DNA from: AP-15 sp963774345
GTDB lineage: Bacteria; Pseudomonadota; Alphaproteobacteria; ATCC43930; CGMCC-115725
Assembly: GCA_963774345.1 (NCBI GenBank)
Contig: CAVZFB010000039.1
Location: 62,001 to 126,000 of the forward strand
Direction: 5' to 3'
DNA length: 64,000 nucleotides
Part shown: positions 45,256 through 55,062 of the stretch, piece after piece
Layout of the letters: every line of letters begins with the position of its first letter
Position numbering within the stretch: position 1 is the first letter of the stretch
The notes under the pieces: generated by a model
Told to the model about the DNA's origin: nothing
Databases searched by the model: none
Seen by the model: the letters and a program-made list of their open reading frames with translations, nothing else
Made by a program: the position numbers and the translations under genes

Positions 45256-46071
45256 GTGGCAATAGCGACGATACTCACATACCACCGCATCGTGCCAGAT
45301 GGTGCGCGCAAATTCTTTTATGACGTCGAGATGTGCTGCTTCGAGCAGCAGCTTTGCCGCGTCCTCGAGCGAACGACAGCCATAGAGGATGGGTTTCGGC
45401 TGCTGACGGAGTGCGGAGCAGTATGTTTCACCTTCGACGACGGCACCGCGGACCACCGTTGCGCCGCCGACCTTCTTTCATCGCACGGTCTCACGGGTAC
45501 GTTTTTCGTGATCACCGGCAGGTTGGGCACTCCGGGCTATCTCTCCGAAGCGGACGTTCGCTCGATGGCCGCGCAAGGACATCGTGTTGCCTCGCACAGC
45601 GTCACCCACCGGCACCTAACCTCACTGAGCGCGATGGAACTCGCCGACGAGCTCGTGAGTTCGCGCCAGCCGCCTCGAGGCGCTGGCGGAAAGGACGGTC
45701 GATTGGTTTGCCCCTCCGGGCGGCGTTTACTCCGAGGCGGTCATCGATGCGGCGCAGCAGGTCGGTTACAAGGTTGTGCGCACGATGGATTGGGGCTATG
45801 CGGAGTTCCCGCTCGACGGGCGGGTCCCTTGCCTTCCCGTCATCTCGCGCTACGACATCGCGACGTTCGACCGCCTGCTGGAAGGGCGAGCACCGCTCTG
45901 GGTTCGCTCGGTGAAAAGCCTGCTGAACGGGGCGTCGGCCCACAGGTCTACACGACATTGCGCAATTGGGGTGACAAGTCTCATCCCGCGATAGAACCCA
46001 AGCCGCACCAACGTCGTCCGAGCAAGAATTCTCAGGTCGAAACTCACCCGACTTGGCGGTTTTTCCAGTGA
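45256..46071 (+). pseudogene. polysaccharide deacetylase (NodB domain), frameshifted
   Basis: The first ~135 residues carry the NodB signature: ILTYHRIVPDGARKF, FTFDDG (58-63, metal-binding Asp) and SHSVTH (113-118, metal-binding His). A shift near 45660 moves the rest to a frame with DWFAPPGGVYSEAVIDAAQQ, then GYKVVRTMDWGYAEFPLDGR and PVISRYDI; the very end (GPQVYTTLRNW) is in the first frame again. It deacetylates an N-acetyl sugar of the polymer. Two compensating indels restore a ~270-residue protein. Confidence 0.8.
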
Positions 46072-46093
46072 GGACCGACGAGGCGGAGCGTAT

Positions 46094-47349
46094 CTACCGA
46101 TCGTTCATGCTCCTCCGCCAACACCTGCCGATAGATGCATCGAAGCGTTTTGCTTTCGAGCTCCAGCAGAACTCTTGTCTCACGCGCTCACGCGCGCCGC
46201 GGCTCAACCGACGCCGCAAATCTTCGTCCTGTGCCAGCACGATCATCACGGCGGCGATGTCGCGGCTCGCTTGGTCGGGATCGTGCGCGGGGATTTTGAA
46301 GCCGGAATTCGTCGGTTACCTGTGTCGCCGGCCCGCCAAGGTCGAGGCAGATCACCGGCAGTCCGGCGGCCATCGCCTCGATCGAAGCGCTGCCACCGGA
46401 ATCATGAAGCCACGGATGCAGCGCGACATCGCATTCGCGAAGCCGGCGAAACACCTCGTGCCGCGGCACCTGCCCCAAAAACCGGACCCGCTCGGCAATT
46501 CCCAACGCAGCATGCCAGCTGCTCGAGGCGCCGCCGATCCCGACCGTCACCGATCAGCCAGTACTCTGCACCCGGCTATATTGGCTCGGGCGAAGGCGCG
46601 CAGGCTGATGTCGCAGCCCTTCCAGTGGGCAAGTCCTCCGACGCTGAGGAACCGAATAATTGTCTTTCGGCTTGCCCCGGGTCTGACCGAGCTCGCTCAA
46701 ACTCGTCGTCGAGCAACCCGATCTGCGAAAAGGTCTCGACGCTCTTGCTGCCAAGCGCGCGCAGCCGCGCCGAGCTCTCTTCGGTAGTGGCAAGCGCAAC
46801 CGCGCTTCGCCGCGCCGTCGCCCGCACGAAAGGCCCGTGCTCGCCGATCCAGCGCGCGACCTGTCGCGAACTCTCGTACAGCACGCTCCACCACCCTCCG
46901 CCCCGCCAAAAGCTCCTCGGCGCCGACTCGCCTCCGCCGACCGGCCCCCAGAGAAACGGTACATCCAGGAAGCACAGAAAGCTCGGAGCCCAGTACCGGA
47001 CGAAGGTTACGTGATGAACCAAGTCGAACTTCACTTCGGCGTGGAGGGCGCGGGCGATGCCGAGGATGCGCAGCTGCCAAAGGTAATAATAGAGATGCGC
47101 ACACCACGTCTGCCGCGCTTCCAAAAGCGCGCCCAGCTTGGCAGATCCCAGTAAACGAAGCGGAGACCGGGCTGCGGGTTCCGCGCCAGCTCGGCCTCGA
47201 TGGCCGACCGATTGTTCGCCGCGTGATCACCCAGATGTCATGGTAGCGCGCCATCTCGACGGGCGACGGCCCATCCGACGCCCGGCTCCGATCCCCTGCG
47301 CGGCTCGCAGGCATAGGCCGACATCAGAACCCTTCAGCCGCTTCACCAC
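46094..47349 (-). pseudogene. GT4-family glycosyltransferase, several frameshifts
   Basis: The reconstructed protein starts VKRLKxLMSAYACEPRRGSE (GTG near 47346-47349). It continues MARYHDIWVITR and a long good frame (LYYYLWQLRILGIARAL to ERARSDPGQAERQLFG), then ERVRFLGQVPRHEVFRRLRE, the sugar-nucleotide motif GGSASIEAMAAGLPVI, and ends with RQEFCWSSKAKRFDASIGRC before a TAG at 46094. Four or more indels are needed. Predicted to act in the cytosol on the exopolysaccharide repeat unit. Confidence 0.78.
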
Positions 47350-47407
47350 AACCCCCCCCATATCCTTCGCCGCCAAGCCTGCAACGGGTGATCGACACGC
47401 GTAACCG

Positions 47408-48393
47408 TCATCCTTGGCGTGTCGATATAGCATCAAACATCGCCAGCCGCGACCAGAGCCCGAGCCTCGCGCTCGGTAAGACCGAGATTCGACTGCCGCT
47501 TCCAGCCATTGCGTCGCGTAGATCGCACTCTTCACCGGCGGCCAGGAGTAGATCAAGAAGGGCGACCTGCAGGATGAAATTAGCCAGATCGACATAAGGG
47601 AAACCATCCGCGGTTCCAAATTCCCAGTCGAACGCGGACAGATGGTGCCACATGTCGGTCTTGGCGCAGGTTCCAAGGGGCAAAGTCGCCATGCTGGAGA
47701 TTGATCGGCCACGCCTTGGTCGCCAGGTCTTCAAGGGCAGAGTCGAGCTGCGTCCCGCCGCGATCTCTTACCGCGCGTACGTAAGGATGGTCGGCAAGCG
47801 CGAGCGGGGCTGAAACTTCGAGCGATTTAATGAACTCAAGCACCTCCGGAGCTGGCGGTAACTTCGCGGCAACGATTCCGACCGCAGAGCGGAGTTACCA
47901 AAAGGGCCGTACCGTCGCCCATTTTCCCGAGCTTCAGCGGAACCGGGCCAAGCCCCGCCGGCAGGCGCCTCAACATCGCGTGCTCCTGCGTCAAACGACG
48001 TCGTGCCAAAATTTCCGTTGCATATTTTACATAACCGATAACTGTACCAACGCGATCGCGAAGCTCTAAAATGTATTTTTGACCTGGACCAAATGGACGG
48101 GTCTGAAGCACCGTTGAATATGTTCGGTGGCAGACAGTCTTCGATGAATTCATCGCAAGATCCAATGCTCGGACACCGCCCGGCGTACCTCGCCCCAGCC
48201 GAACCGTCGCCCTGCTACGCAAAGCTAGGCGATAGAGCCGTGCCGTCGATCGAGTAGCCGGATAGAACGCGCTGTCACGCCACCGGCGTATTGCGCCGCC
48301 CGATTTCGACAGCACCACGCGCGGCGCGCGCCAGCTCGGAAGCGCGAGCAGCGGGGTGCCAGGAGCGAAGATACCAAGGCAGTCGATGTTCAC
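47408..48393 (-). pseudogene. APH-fold phosphotransferase-like protein, frameshifted
   Basis: Begins MNIDCLGIFAPGTPLLALPS four bases after the preceding kinase-like gene's end. The N-lobe has a strand pair with an invariant-looking Lys (GTVIGYVKYATEILARRR). The C-lobe, in two further frames, carries the Brenner motif HGDFAPWN and the metal-binding DWE (LSAFDWEFGTADGFPYVDLA). This is the aminoglycoside/choline kinase fold. In this context it probably phosphorylates a sugar or polymer precursor rather than a drug. Confidence 0.7.
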
Positions 48394-48395
48394 GG

Positions 48396-49737
48396 CTACC
48401 GCAGCGCCAGGCGCTGCGCAGTGCGGGCGGCAAGGAAATCGAGAAGAATCCGCTCCACCGCGTGCGCGACCTCGTCGGGCGATCGCGAAGCATCAACGAT
48501 GTATCCGTGACGCAATCGGGAGACGAGCTCCCTGTAGGCAACACGCTGGCGTTCGATCTCCTCCGGCGGAACCTCGGTCTTTCTGGCCTCGATCACCGAG
48601 GCTGGGGCGTCAAGCAGTATCCACAGATCCGGTATTGGAACCCAATTGCTCGTGAGCCTCGCCAGCCAGTGCGGGCCACCATACCGGTAGCGGCGAGGGT
48701 CGACGAGGCGATCGTGATAGTACCGGTCGAACCCAACAAAGTTCAAACGCACTAACGCCGGCCACACACGCAGCCAATAGCCAAGCCAGCATCGGGCGAG
48801 GTTGACGGCGAGCTGCGCAAGCGAGGCGACGATGCCGCGTAGGGGCTGACCTTGCGGGTCATCACACACTCGAACAGCTCTGCTGTCCGGTACGAGAGGT
48901 CGCCCGCAGGTGGAAGAGCTGTGTCCGCCGGAAGGCCGGTGCCATGTCGCCGGCGACCCGATTTAAAATTGTGCTCTTGCCGCTGCCATCCGGTCCCAGG
49001 AGCACGATCCACAAGCCGGCCGGCTTGAGCATCCGATCGATGACGCGCATTACGTCGTGCAGCCATGCCGCTAATGGGACCGGTCGCGCATGGTGGAGCG
49101 TCATTCGTAAACGGGGGAGCATCGAGCGAAAATCGGACCAGTCACCGCTCGCCCCCGCACGGGCCAGGAGATCAACATCGGTCTCGCCCCAAAAGCGCCG
49201 CAGCTGGGCAACCGCTCCGACAGGATCCTCACGATAAGTCACGCTCAAGTACCGCGCTTGACGCTCGCTTAGCGACTGCTTTTCGATCTTCTTCAGAAGA
49301 TAATAAATGAATTCGGTCGCGTGGGCGGCTACTGCAAAGCCCTTTGAATCATGGTCTAATCCAATCGCAAGCCGGCATTCATTTAGAAACTGACTAGCAT
49401 CTACTAACGCCCTTGCCCGTTCGCCGTAGCCGCAGCTAAAATCCAGCAGTAAAAACCACGGTGGGCCCGTGAGGTCACGGCCCGCGATGATAAAACACCG
49501 GGCCCTTCTCTGATACCGCACGGCATGGACGAGCTGACATCCGCACTCCTGTACCAGACCGGATATAAGCTCCTGCAATTTCGGAGCATCTGGATCTTCT
49601 ATAATAAAGTCGAGATCGCTTGGGATGCAATCCGGAAATTGGCCGGTGTCGCCGACAATACAAAAAGGGATACGGCTTTCCCTGAGACTACCAAGCAATC
49701 GGTCTGCAAGTGCCGCACGATGTTGACTTGCGTCCAC
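48396..49737 (-). pseudogene. nucleotidyltransferase-like/thymidylate-kinase-like fusion, one frameshift
   Basis: The N-terminal part resembles a minimal nucleotidyltransferase (IPFCIVGD, SDLDFIIEDPD at 40-50). The C-terminal part is a P-loop kinase with GPDGSGKST (248-256); it changes frame near 48870 and continues with FVGFDRYYHDRLVDPRRYRY, then PIPDLWILLDAPASVIEARK, like thymidylate kinases. Proteins of this build occur in exopolysaccharide loci. The reconstructed length is about 447 residues. It is tightly followed by the APH-like gene. Confidence 0.72.
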
Positions 49738-49870
49738 AGAAATTCTACCCAGATAGCGAGGGTTTCGCTCGCGGCTTGGCGCGGTCGACTGTGCGAAGAT
49801 CCCATCTACACATGGTATGCTTGGGAGTTCTGGAACAGATTTTGAGTTGAGCTTCGCAAAGTGGCTTTTG

Positions 49871-50620
49871 TTAAAACTTCGTCGTCGTAAATTGCGCTTC
49901 GCGCTCGTCTTGCCAGGTTGGCATTGTCGACGCCGTACGAAGCAGGAACCACACTGGAGTGTGGCAATACGTCTTCAGAGGTCCTGGCAGGGGCGCGCTG
50001 GTAAATGGGTGTAGCCCAAAACCGCGCAGCTGGAGAACCTTGAGATGGCCGTTGTGTTGTAAAAATTCCGACAGCGACCAAATTGCAAAGCCGCGTATGT
50101 GCGATTCCGCCAGCTCAGTCGTCGTCGGCTGCCTCCCCGCCATCAAGAGGACCAGATTGTGAAGCGCGCAGATATTCGGCACGCTGACCGCCAGATGACC
50201 ACCAACTTTCAGAACCCGACAGATCTCGGTTAGAGGCAGGAATATGTTCTTGAGATGTTCGAGGACCTGGTTTATTACGATGACATCGAATGCTCCGCTC
50301 TCGGCAGGAAAACGCTCAGTTTCGAGATCGACCCTTTCGAAGCCAATTTGTTGGCGAACGGTTGGCGAACGGTAGTCTTGCCAATCATAAATCTGAGCGT
50401 TCCCACTTTGGTTCATACAATCGCGGTATAATATAGTCTGCCAACCCGTGTAGCCTCCAATCTCCAGTAGATTTGTAGCACCCGCCGCATGCTTCTTGAT
50501 CAATCTGGCAATCTCAGTCTTGACGCCCAGCTGGGTTTTGTTATGACGGCTCCTAAGCTGTTGAGGTTCTCCATACTCACTCATGTATCTCGATATGGTC
50601 TCGACGGATATTTCCTTCAC
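49871..50620 (-). CDS. class I SAM-dependent methyltransferase
   Basis: A 249-residue methyltransferase. An N-terminal helical segment is followed by motif I (NLLEIGGYTGWQTILYRD), strand 4 (FDVIVINQVLEHLKN) and post-motif (EICRVLKVGGHLAVSVPN). It resembles type 11 methyltransferases acting on sugars or lipids in polysaccharide clusters. It lies in a clearly GC-poorer part of the locus, suggesting separate acquisition. Confidence 0.85.
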   Translation of the reverse strand: MKEISVETISRYMSEYGEPQQLRSRHNKTQLGVKTEIARLIKKHAAGATNLLEIGGYTGWQTILYRDCMNQSGNAQIYDWQDYRSPTVRQQIGFERVDLETERFPAESGAFDVIVINQVLEHLKNIFLPLTEICRVLKVGGHLAVSVPNICALHNLVLLMAGRQPTTTELAESHIRGFAIWSLSEFLQHNGHLKVLQLRGFGLHPFTSAPLPGPLKTYCHTPVWFLLRTASTMPTWQDEREAQFTTTKF

Positions 50621-50818
50621 GAAATTGCCTCCTAAGGCGCTCGTCTAAATTGTCGTGCTGCCTCTCTCGAGAAATTCTCGAGTGTCGCGCCTTTCGATGG
50701 ATCGCTCTAGCCTCACCTTACAGATTCTTCTCAGAGTTAGCAAGTGCGACAGGGTTTTCCTACGATCGCCGTTACAATTTGAACGCGTAGGCCACAACGC
50801 CTGACTCTTTCTGCTACA

Positions 50819-51748
50819 TTATTCGGAATCCGTTTTCGTGAGATACAACGAAGCCCCCTCGCGTCTCACGACATCGGGGCCGAGATTGCGGTTAGAAAGA
50901 AGCCGATCCACTACCCCGTCACGAGTGAGGTAATGAACTGCAGCTTCTATTCGAAAATTCCTATTGTACGAAAGAAAACTTTCAAGAAAATATTGCTCGT
51001 TCCAAAAGCGCTTTTCTTTCGTCATCCAGTCAATGGGATAGTCGAATGGTGTGAAAATATCGTGTATGTGCAAAACGACCCCGACCTCTAAACACGGATA
51101 GATGCACTCGAATAGGAATTTCACGTCACTTCCAAATTTGAATACATGGCTCGAGTCAACGAACAGTAAATCGCCAGCAGAAAGCATGCCTGGAATATCT
51201 CTGCCGGCCTCCTGTAAAGACTGCTTTATAGTCGAGTATCGGAACGCTGTGGGCATTTGCGTCGTCAGCCGACTATAGGGATCGATCGTGATTAGTTCCG
51301 GCGTCGTTCTCTCTACACTAGCATTCTGCGTTAATGCTGCCAGAGCGATGCGGGTCGAAAATCCTTGGCCAATCTCAATAATTTTCTTGGGTTTTTTCGT
51401 CCGTATGAACGAATAATAGTAAAGGGCATCAACGCCAGTGAAGTAGAAATTATTTTCGACGTAACCGAAAGCCGCCCTATGTTTCAGGTAATTGTCGACA
51501 TTGGTGTCGAGAAGAGCGCACGCATCTAATGCCAATGATGGCCAGTTTACAGTGATGGCGGGAAGCTCGCGTGGACCGTCGACATAAGTATCTCTGACGG
51601 TTTGGGTGTTCGGAATCGGATCATAGAAATGGTCGCCAACTACATGGAAGCCGAGACGCTGCCAGAGCTCGAATGTCGCCCTCGCAAGCCGCCGCTGTAC
51701 GGAATTTCGCTCATGTAAGACCTTATAGATTTGCTCGGCATTGAGCAT
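50819..51748 (-). CDS. class I SAM-dependent methyltransferase (Methyltransf_24-like)
   Basis: A 309-residue protein. An N-terminal ~100-residue extension precedes motif I (KKIIEIGQGFSTRIALAAL), an acidic strand-2 end (ELITIDPYSRL), DLLFVDSSHVFKFGSDVKF and HIHDIFTPFDYP. This matches cephalosporin-hydroxylase/Methyltransf_24-type enzymes of surface-polysaccharide loci. The coding DNA is GC-poor with A/T-ending codons, unlike the flanks, consistent with horizontal transfer. Confidence 0.85.
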   Translation of the reverse strand: MLNAEQIYKVLHERNSVQRRLARATFELWQRLGFHVVGDHFYDPIPNTQTVRDTYVDGPRELPAITVNWPSLALDACALLDTNVDNYLKHRAAFGYVENNFYFTGVDALYYYSFIRTKKPKKIIEIGQGFSTRIALAALTQNASVERTTPELITIDPYSRLTTQMPTAFRYSTIKQSLQEAGRDIPGMLSAGDLLFVDSSHVFKFGSDVKFLFECIYPCLEVGVVLHIHDIFTPFDYPIDWMTKEKRFWNEQYFLESFLSYNRNFRIEAAVHYLTRDGVVDRLLSNRNLGPDVVRREGASLYLTKTDSE

Positions 51749-52046
51749 CAGATTGTTCCCTGCCGGTTTGGGATGAGTGCGTATCGATTGATCCGATACG
51801 CCTCTTTCGGATTTGCGAGCTCATGCTCCCTCACCACGCAACTGATGAATGTGCACCACGGCAGCGAGATCGGCCAGCCGATTTTGTGGTTTCCAGCGCC
51901 GGAGCGCAAGACTTTGGCGCCGCCTCTGACCACGGACAGATCACCTCCGATACTAATTTAGACAAAAGGCTAGCCTTCATCGTCTTTTTCCATATACTAC
52001 TTGGGATCGATCACAATCAGTGTTAGGGCTGGTAACAGGGATAGGG

Positions 52047-53081
52047 ATGCCGTCGTGGCTGCTTAAAGCGGGGGCGCAACGCCTCATCGGCGCCCTTCCC
52101 AATCGGCATAGGTGGAACGAATTCCTCCAGACGCGGATCACGCGCTCGATTCAGCTGCCGCCGGATCAATTTACGGTGAAACTGGACGCCTGCCGGAAAC
52201 ACCTTCGACATCTCAGTGACTTGCGTGGCGCGACGCCGAGGGACTTCACCGCCTTCGAGTTGGGCACCGGTTGGCACCCGGTAGTGCCGATCGGCCTGTT
52301 CTTGTGCGGAGCAAGTCAGGTCTGGACCTGGGACATCGCCCAGCACCTGAGCCTCGAGCGAATTAGGTTTGTCCTCAACTCGTTCCTCCGGCTCGACGCG
52401 GCCGGAGAGCTGGAGCGACATCTACCAAATCTTCAACCAGAGCGACTGGACGAGCTGCACAAGGTCGCTGCCGACCGCTCCGCCATTGCCCCGGCCCAGC
52501 TACTCGAACGGTTGGCCATCCGCTATCGGGTAGGCGATGCGACGAACTCTGGGTTACCATCCAGCAGTGTAGATTTGGTCACGTCGTATGGGGTCCTGGA
52601 GTACCTGCCGGCGGAGGCGTTGGTACCGCTGTTTAACGAGTTCCTGCGCATCGGCGAAAAGGATGCGGTCCTCAGCCACCTGATCATTTTAGACGACCAA
52701 TACGCTTATTTCGATCCTCATATCACGCCATTGAACTTTCTTAAGTTTTCCGATCGGACCTGGCGTTGGCTCAACAGTCCGATCATTCCGTTGAACCGGC
52801 TTCAAGTCACCGATTACCGGAGGGCACTTAACGAGGCGGGTTTCAGAATAATCGAAGAAACGATGGTCGATCGCTGCGATCCGTCGGTCCTCGCCAAGAT
52901 CCGTTTGGCTCCGCGCTTCCGGTGCTACCCGGAAGAGGATCTATTGGTGCTGCGGGCGTGGCTCGCGGCGACGCCATCCTACAACCCGCCGGTTGGCGAT
53001 GGCGCGGCCGGCATCGCCGCGCCGGCAGTGGTGGAAGACGCCACCGGATCAACTCCTGCTGTGTCTAGAGGCTCGAAATGA
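52047..53081 (+). CDS. methyltransferase-domain protein of the polysaccharide locus
   Basis: A 344-residue protein. The start at ATG 52047 is preferred over a GTG at 52020, because AGGGATAGGG precedes it closely. The SAM-fold is recognisable from AFELGTGWHPVVPIGLFLCG, QVWTWDIAQHLS, YRVGDATNSGLPSSSVDLVT and SYGVLEYLP. The Pro/Gly/Ala-rich C-terminal tail looks unstructured. It returns to the GC-rich composition. It points away from the two GC-poor methyltransferases and converges on the flippase gene. Confidence 0.75.
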   Translation: MPSWLLKAGAQRLIGALPNRHRWNEFLQTRITRSIQLPPDQFTVKLDACRKHLRHLSDLRGATPRDFTAFELGTGWHPVVPIGLFLCGASQVWTWDIAQHLSLERIRFVLNSFLRLDAAGELERHLPNLQPERLDELHKVAADRSAIAPAQLLERLAIRYRVGDATNSGLPSSSVDLVTSYGVLEYLPAEALVPLFNEFLRIGEKDAVLSHLIILDDQYAYFDPHITPLNFLKFSDRTWRWLNSPIIPLNRLQVTDYRRALNEAGFRIIEETMVDRCDPSVLAKIRLAPRFRCYPEEDLLVLRAWLAATPSYNPPVGDGAAGIAAPAVVEDATGSTPAVSRGSK

Positions 53082-53160
53082 AGCAGACCCTTGCTATCTT
53101 ACGCCCGGCACCTCGAGGCTCCCGTGCAAAGGACGTCGACTGGTTTGCCCCGGCCAGCGC

Positions 53161-54462
53161 CTAATCCCAAGCAGTCGTTGGCCTGGTACCGGTTCGGAGC
53201 ACCCACCATAACATGGCAAGCATGGTGGTCACGTATCCCGCAAGCAGGCCTAGGATCGCGCCGAGGAGGCCCCAGGCTGCAACAGCGGCGACGCCAAACA
53301 CACATGTGACGGCGGTGGAGATCACATAGGCCCAGAGCACGCAATCCGGCCTCTCCCGCGCGCGCAGGACCGATCCAAATACCGCGATCGCCGCTACCGG
53401 CAGCACGATCAGCCCCATGAGCCAGGCGTAACCGGCGTATTGCGTGTAGCGTTCGCGGTACATCAAATCCATCAATGGGCCGCCGAAGAGAGCGATGAAG
53501 AGAGCGTAAAGCGATGCCCCGGCCAGCAGGACCAGCAGCGAGCCCCACATTAACGGCGCCGCGCGCCGGCCCCGCGGCACTCGGGTGAAGGCCGGGATGA
53601 GCAGAAAGGTCAATGCCAGCGTCAACTGAGTTGCTGGCATGACCAGGACCCAGAGCGCATTCAGGGCGCCATTGGCCTCCAACCCGACCATTACCGGCAC
53701 GATAAGATAGTAAAGGGATCCGGGAATCCACATAAGGATGCCGCTGACGACCGCCCAGCGGCCATAGCGCCAGTGTTCGGTCGCGATCAGGCGCATGAAG
53801 TCGTCTCGCTGGCGCGACCAGAGCGGGAAACCCCGCATAACCATAATGACGGCGATGGCCGCGGCGCCCGCGCCGGCTGCGGCGAGCGGGGCTGTGAAGG
53901 GCGACAGTGTCGCCGTACGGTAAAGCGCATACAGGATGGCTAGCATCCCAACTAGGTAGACGCCGCCCGCGCCGGCGGCCAAGCGTGGGTGCGACCAGAG
54001 ATAGACGGTACGCCGCAGCAGCCACAGCAACAGCACCGCCGGGGCCGCGAGCGCATAGCCCATCATGCTCGAGCCGGTCGCTGGCGATCCGCAGAACATC
54101 ATTGCGAGCCCGATGACGGCGAGCCCCGCCGAAACCATCGCCGAGATATACCAATGGAAAATCGCGAGAGTCGCGAAATATGTCGAGAGACAATCATGGA
54201 ACCGGCCGGAGCCGAACACCATCGTCGGTTCGCTCAGTAATCCGGTATGAACGCTCGCTGCCAGCCAGAAAACCGCACTAGCGGAGACGTAGCTGCCGTA
54301 TTCAACCGGCGTAAGCCAGCGAGCGAGGACAAGATTGCCTGCGAAGTTTGCGAGGGCAAAGAGCGATTGGTCGACTACAGCCCACGAAACTCGGCCGGCC
54401 ACGCCACGAGACAACCCAACCAGCATTCCCCTGTCGCTGCCGAGTGGCGCGCGCCTCGTCAT
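53161..54462 (-). CDS. polysaccharide flippase (Wzx/MATE-like)
   Basis: A 433-residue membrane protein with about 12 helices. The N-terminal segment is typical of Wzx-like flippases (VDQSLFALANFAGNLVLARW, LTPVEYGSYV). Hydrophobic helices run to the end (LLGAILGLLAGYVTTMLAML). It would move the lipid-linked repeat unit across the inner membrane. A closer ATG at Met13 is possible as the start. It is the last recognisable gene of the polysaccharide locus. Confidence 0.88.
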   Translation of the reverse strand: MTRRAPLGSDRGMLVGLSRGVAGRVSWAVVDQSLFALANFAGNLVLARWLTPVEYGSYVSASAVFWLAASVHTGLLSEPTMVFGSGRFHDCLSTYFATLAIFHWYISAMVSAGLAVIGLAMMFCGSPATGSSMMGYALAAPAVLLLWLLRRTVYLWSHPRLAAGAGGVYLVGMLAILYALYRTATLSPFTAPLAAAGAGAAAIAVIMVMRGFPLWSRQRDDFMRLIATEHWRYGRWAVVSGILMWIPGSLYYLIVPVMVGLEANGALNALWVLVMPATQLTLALTFLLIPAFTRVPRGRRAAPLMWGSLLVLLAGASLYALFIALFGGPLMDLMYRERYTQYAGYAWLMGLIVLPVAAIAVFGSVLRARERPDCVLWAYVISTAVTCVFGVAAVAAWGLLGAILGLLAGYVTTMLAMLWWVLRTGTRPTTAWD

Positions 54463-54726
54463 GACATTTCCATCGAGATCCCGTACCCCTGTGACCCAGC
54501 GGCAGCGCGCACCAGCGCCTCGCTAGCTTCGCCAAAACGCAGTTCCGTCGATGCCGTTCAACTCTGGCAAGGCATCGCAAAATCGTATGCACCGAGCGAA
54601 CTCTGCGCTAGGCTAACACATGGCCTGTAGCAGGGCGACCTGCCGACCAGCACGCAACTATCTCAGCCTCAGAATGGGTCTCCCAGTGGCTTTTGCCGGC
54701 ATGGTGCCGTGGTGCGGATTCCGGTG
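54463..54726. other. upstream region of the flippase gene
   Basis: No supportable gene. Upstream side of the minus-strand flippase gene, so it should hold its promoter. Nothing else is recognisable. Confidence 0.4.
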
Positions 54727-54900
54727 AACCGGGAAAATAACCGGGAAACTTGTCAATTCAGCCTTGCGGCGGCCGTTCCGCCACAAGATGTAAGTTCATT
54801 TGTCAATAGGTTGCGGGCGAATTCCCGTGGCGGCATAACCGGGAACTCTTGCCCCGGAACCGGGAAATTATTCGGCGTAACCGGGAATTGACGGGAATTG
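54727..54900 (+). repeat. cluster of AACCGGGAA direct repeats
   Basis: AACCGGGAA(A/C/T) occurs at 54727, 54739, 54837, 54858 and 54879, with a degenerate ACGGGAATTG at 54891 and an inverted GAATTCCCG near 54820. Spacing is irregular (12 to about 90 bases), so it is not a CRISPR. No reading frame is convincing. It may be a protein-binding site cluster or the remnant of a mobile element's regulatory end. Confidence 0.65.
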
Positions 54901-54981
54901 AAGGTCATGGTTGCATTGTCGACAAACGGCGATGTTTATGGTCTGTTCGCATCATATGGCGTGTGACCGTCGGCTTGGAAA

Positions 54982-55062
54982 GAGGATCGGCCAGGAGGGG
55001 TTCATCATCAAACTGCATGGCGCACGCGCGAAGGAGGCGGATTGCATCCGCCCTACTTGCCT
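54982..55062 (+). repeat. roughly 236-bp repeat family, partial copy C
   Basis: Contains only the last ~80 bases of the repeat: TTCATCATCAAACTGCA, GCGCGAAGGAGGCGGATTGC and ATCCGCCCTACTTGC. The REP-like palindrome GGCGGATTGCATCCGCC is at its end, and the CTA within CCGCCCTAC supplies the stop codon of the minus-strand membrane protein gene. Confidence 0.75.

Noticed and set aside
47408..48393. Antibiotic resistance by aminoglycoside phosphotransferase
   Set aside because: The Brenner motif is shared by the whole APH/choline-kinase fold, and the context is polysaccharide synthesis. A resistance role is not supported.
54727..54900. AACCGGGAA cluster considered as CRISPR or oriC iterons
   Set aside because: Repeat too short and spacing irregular; no replication gene or DnaA-box set nearby.
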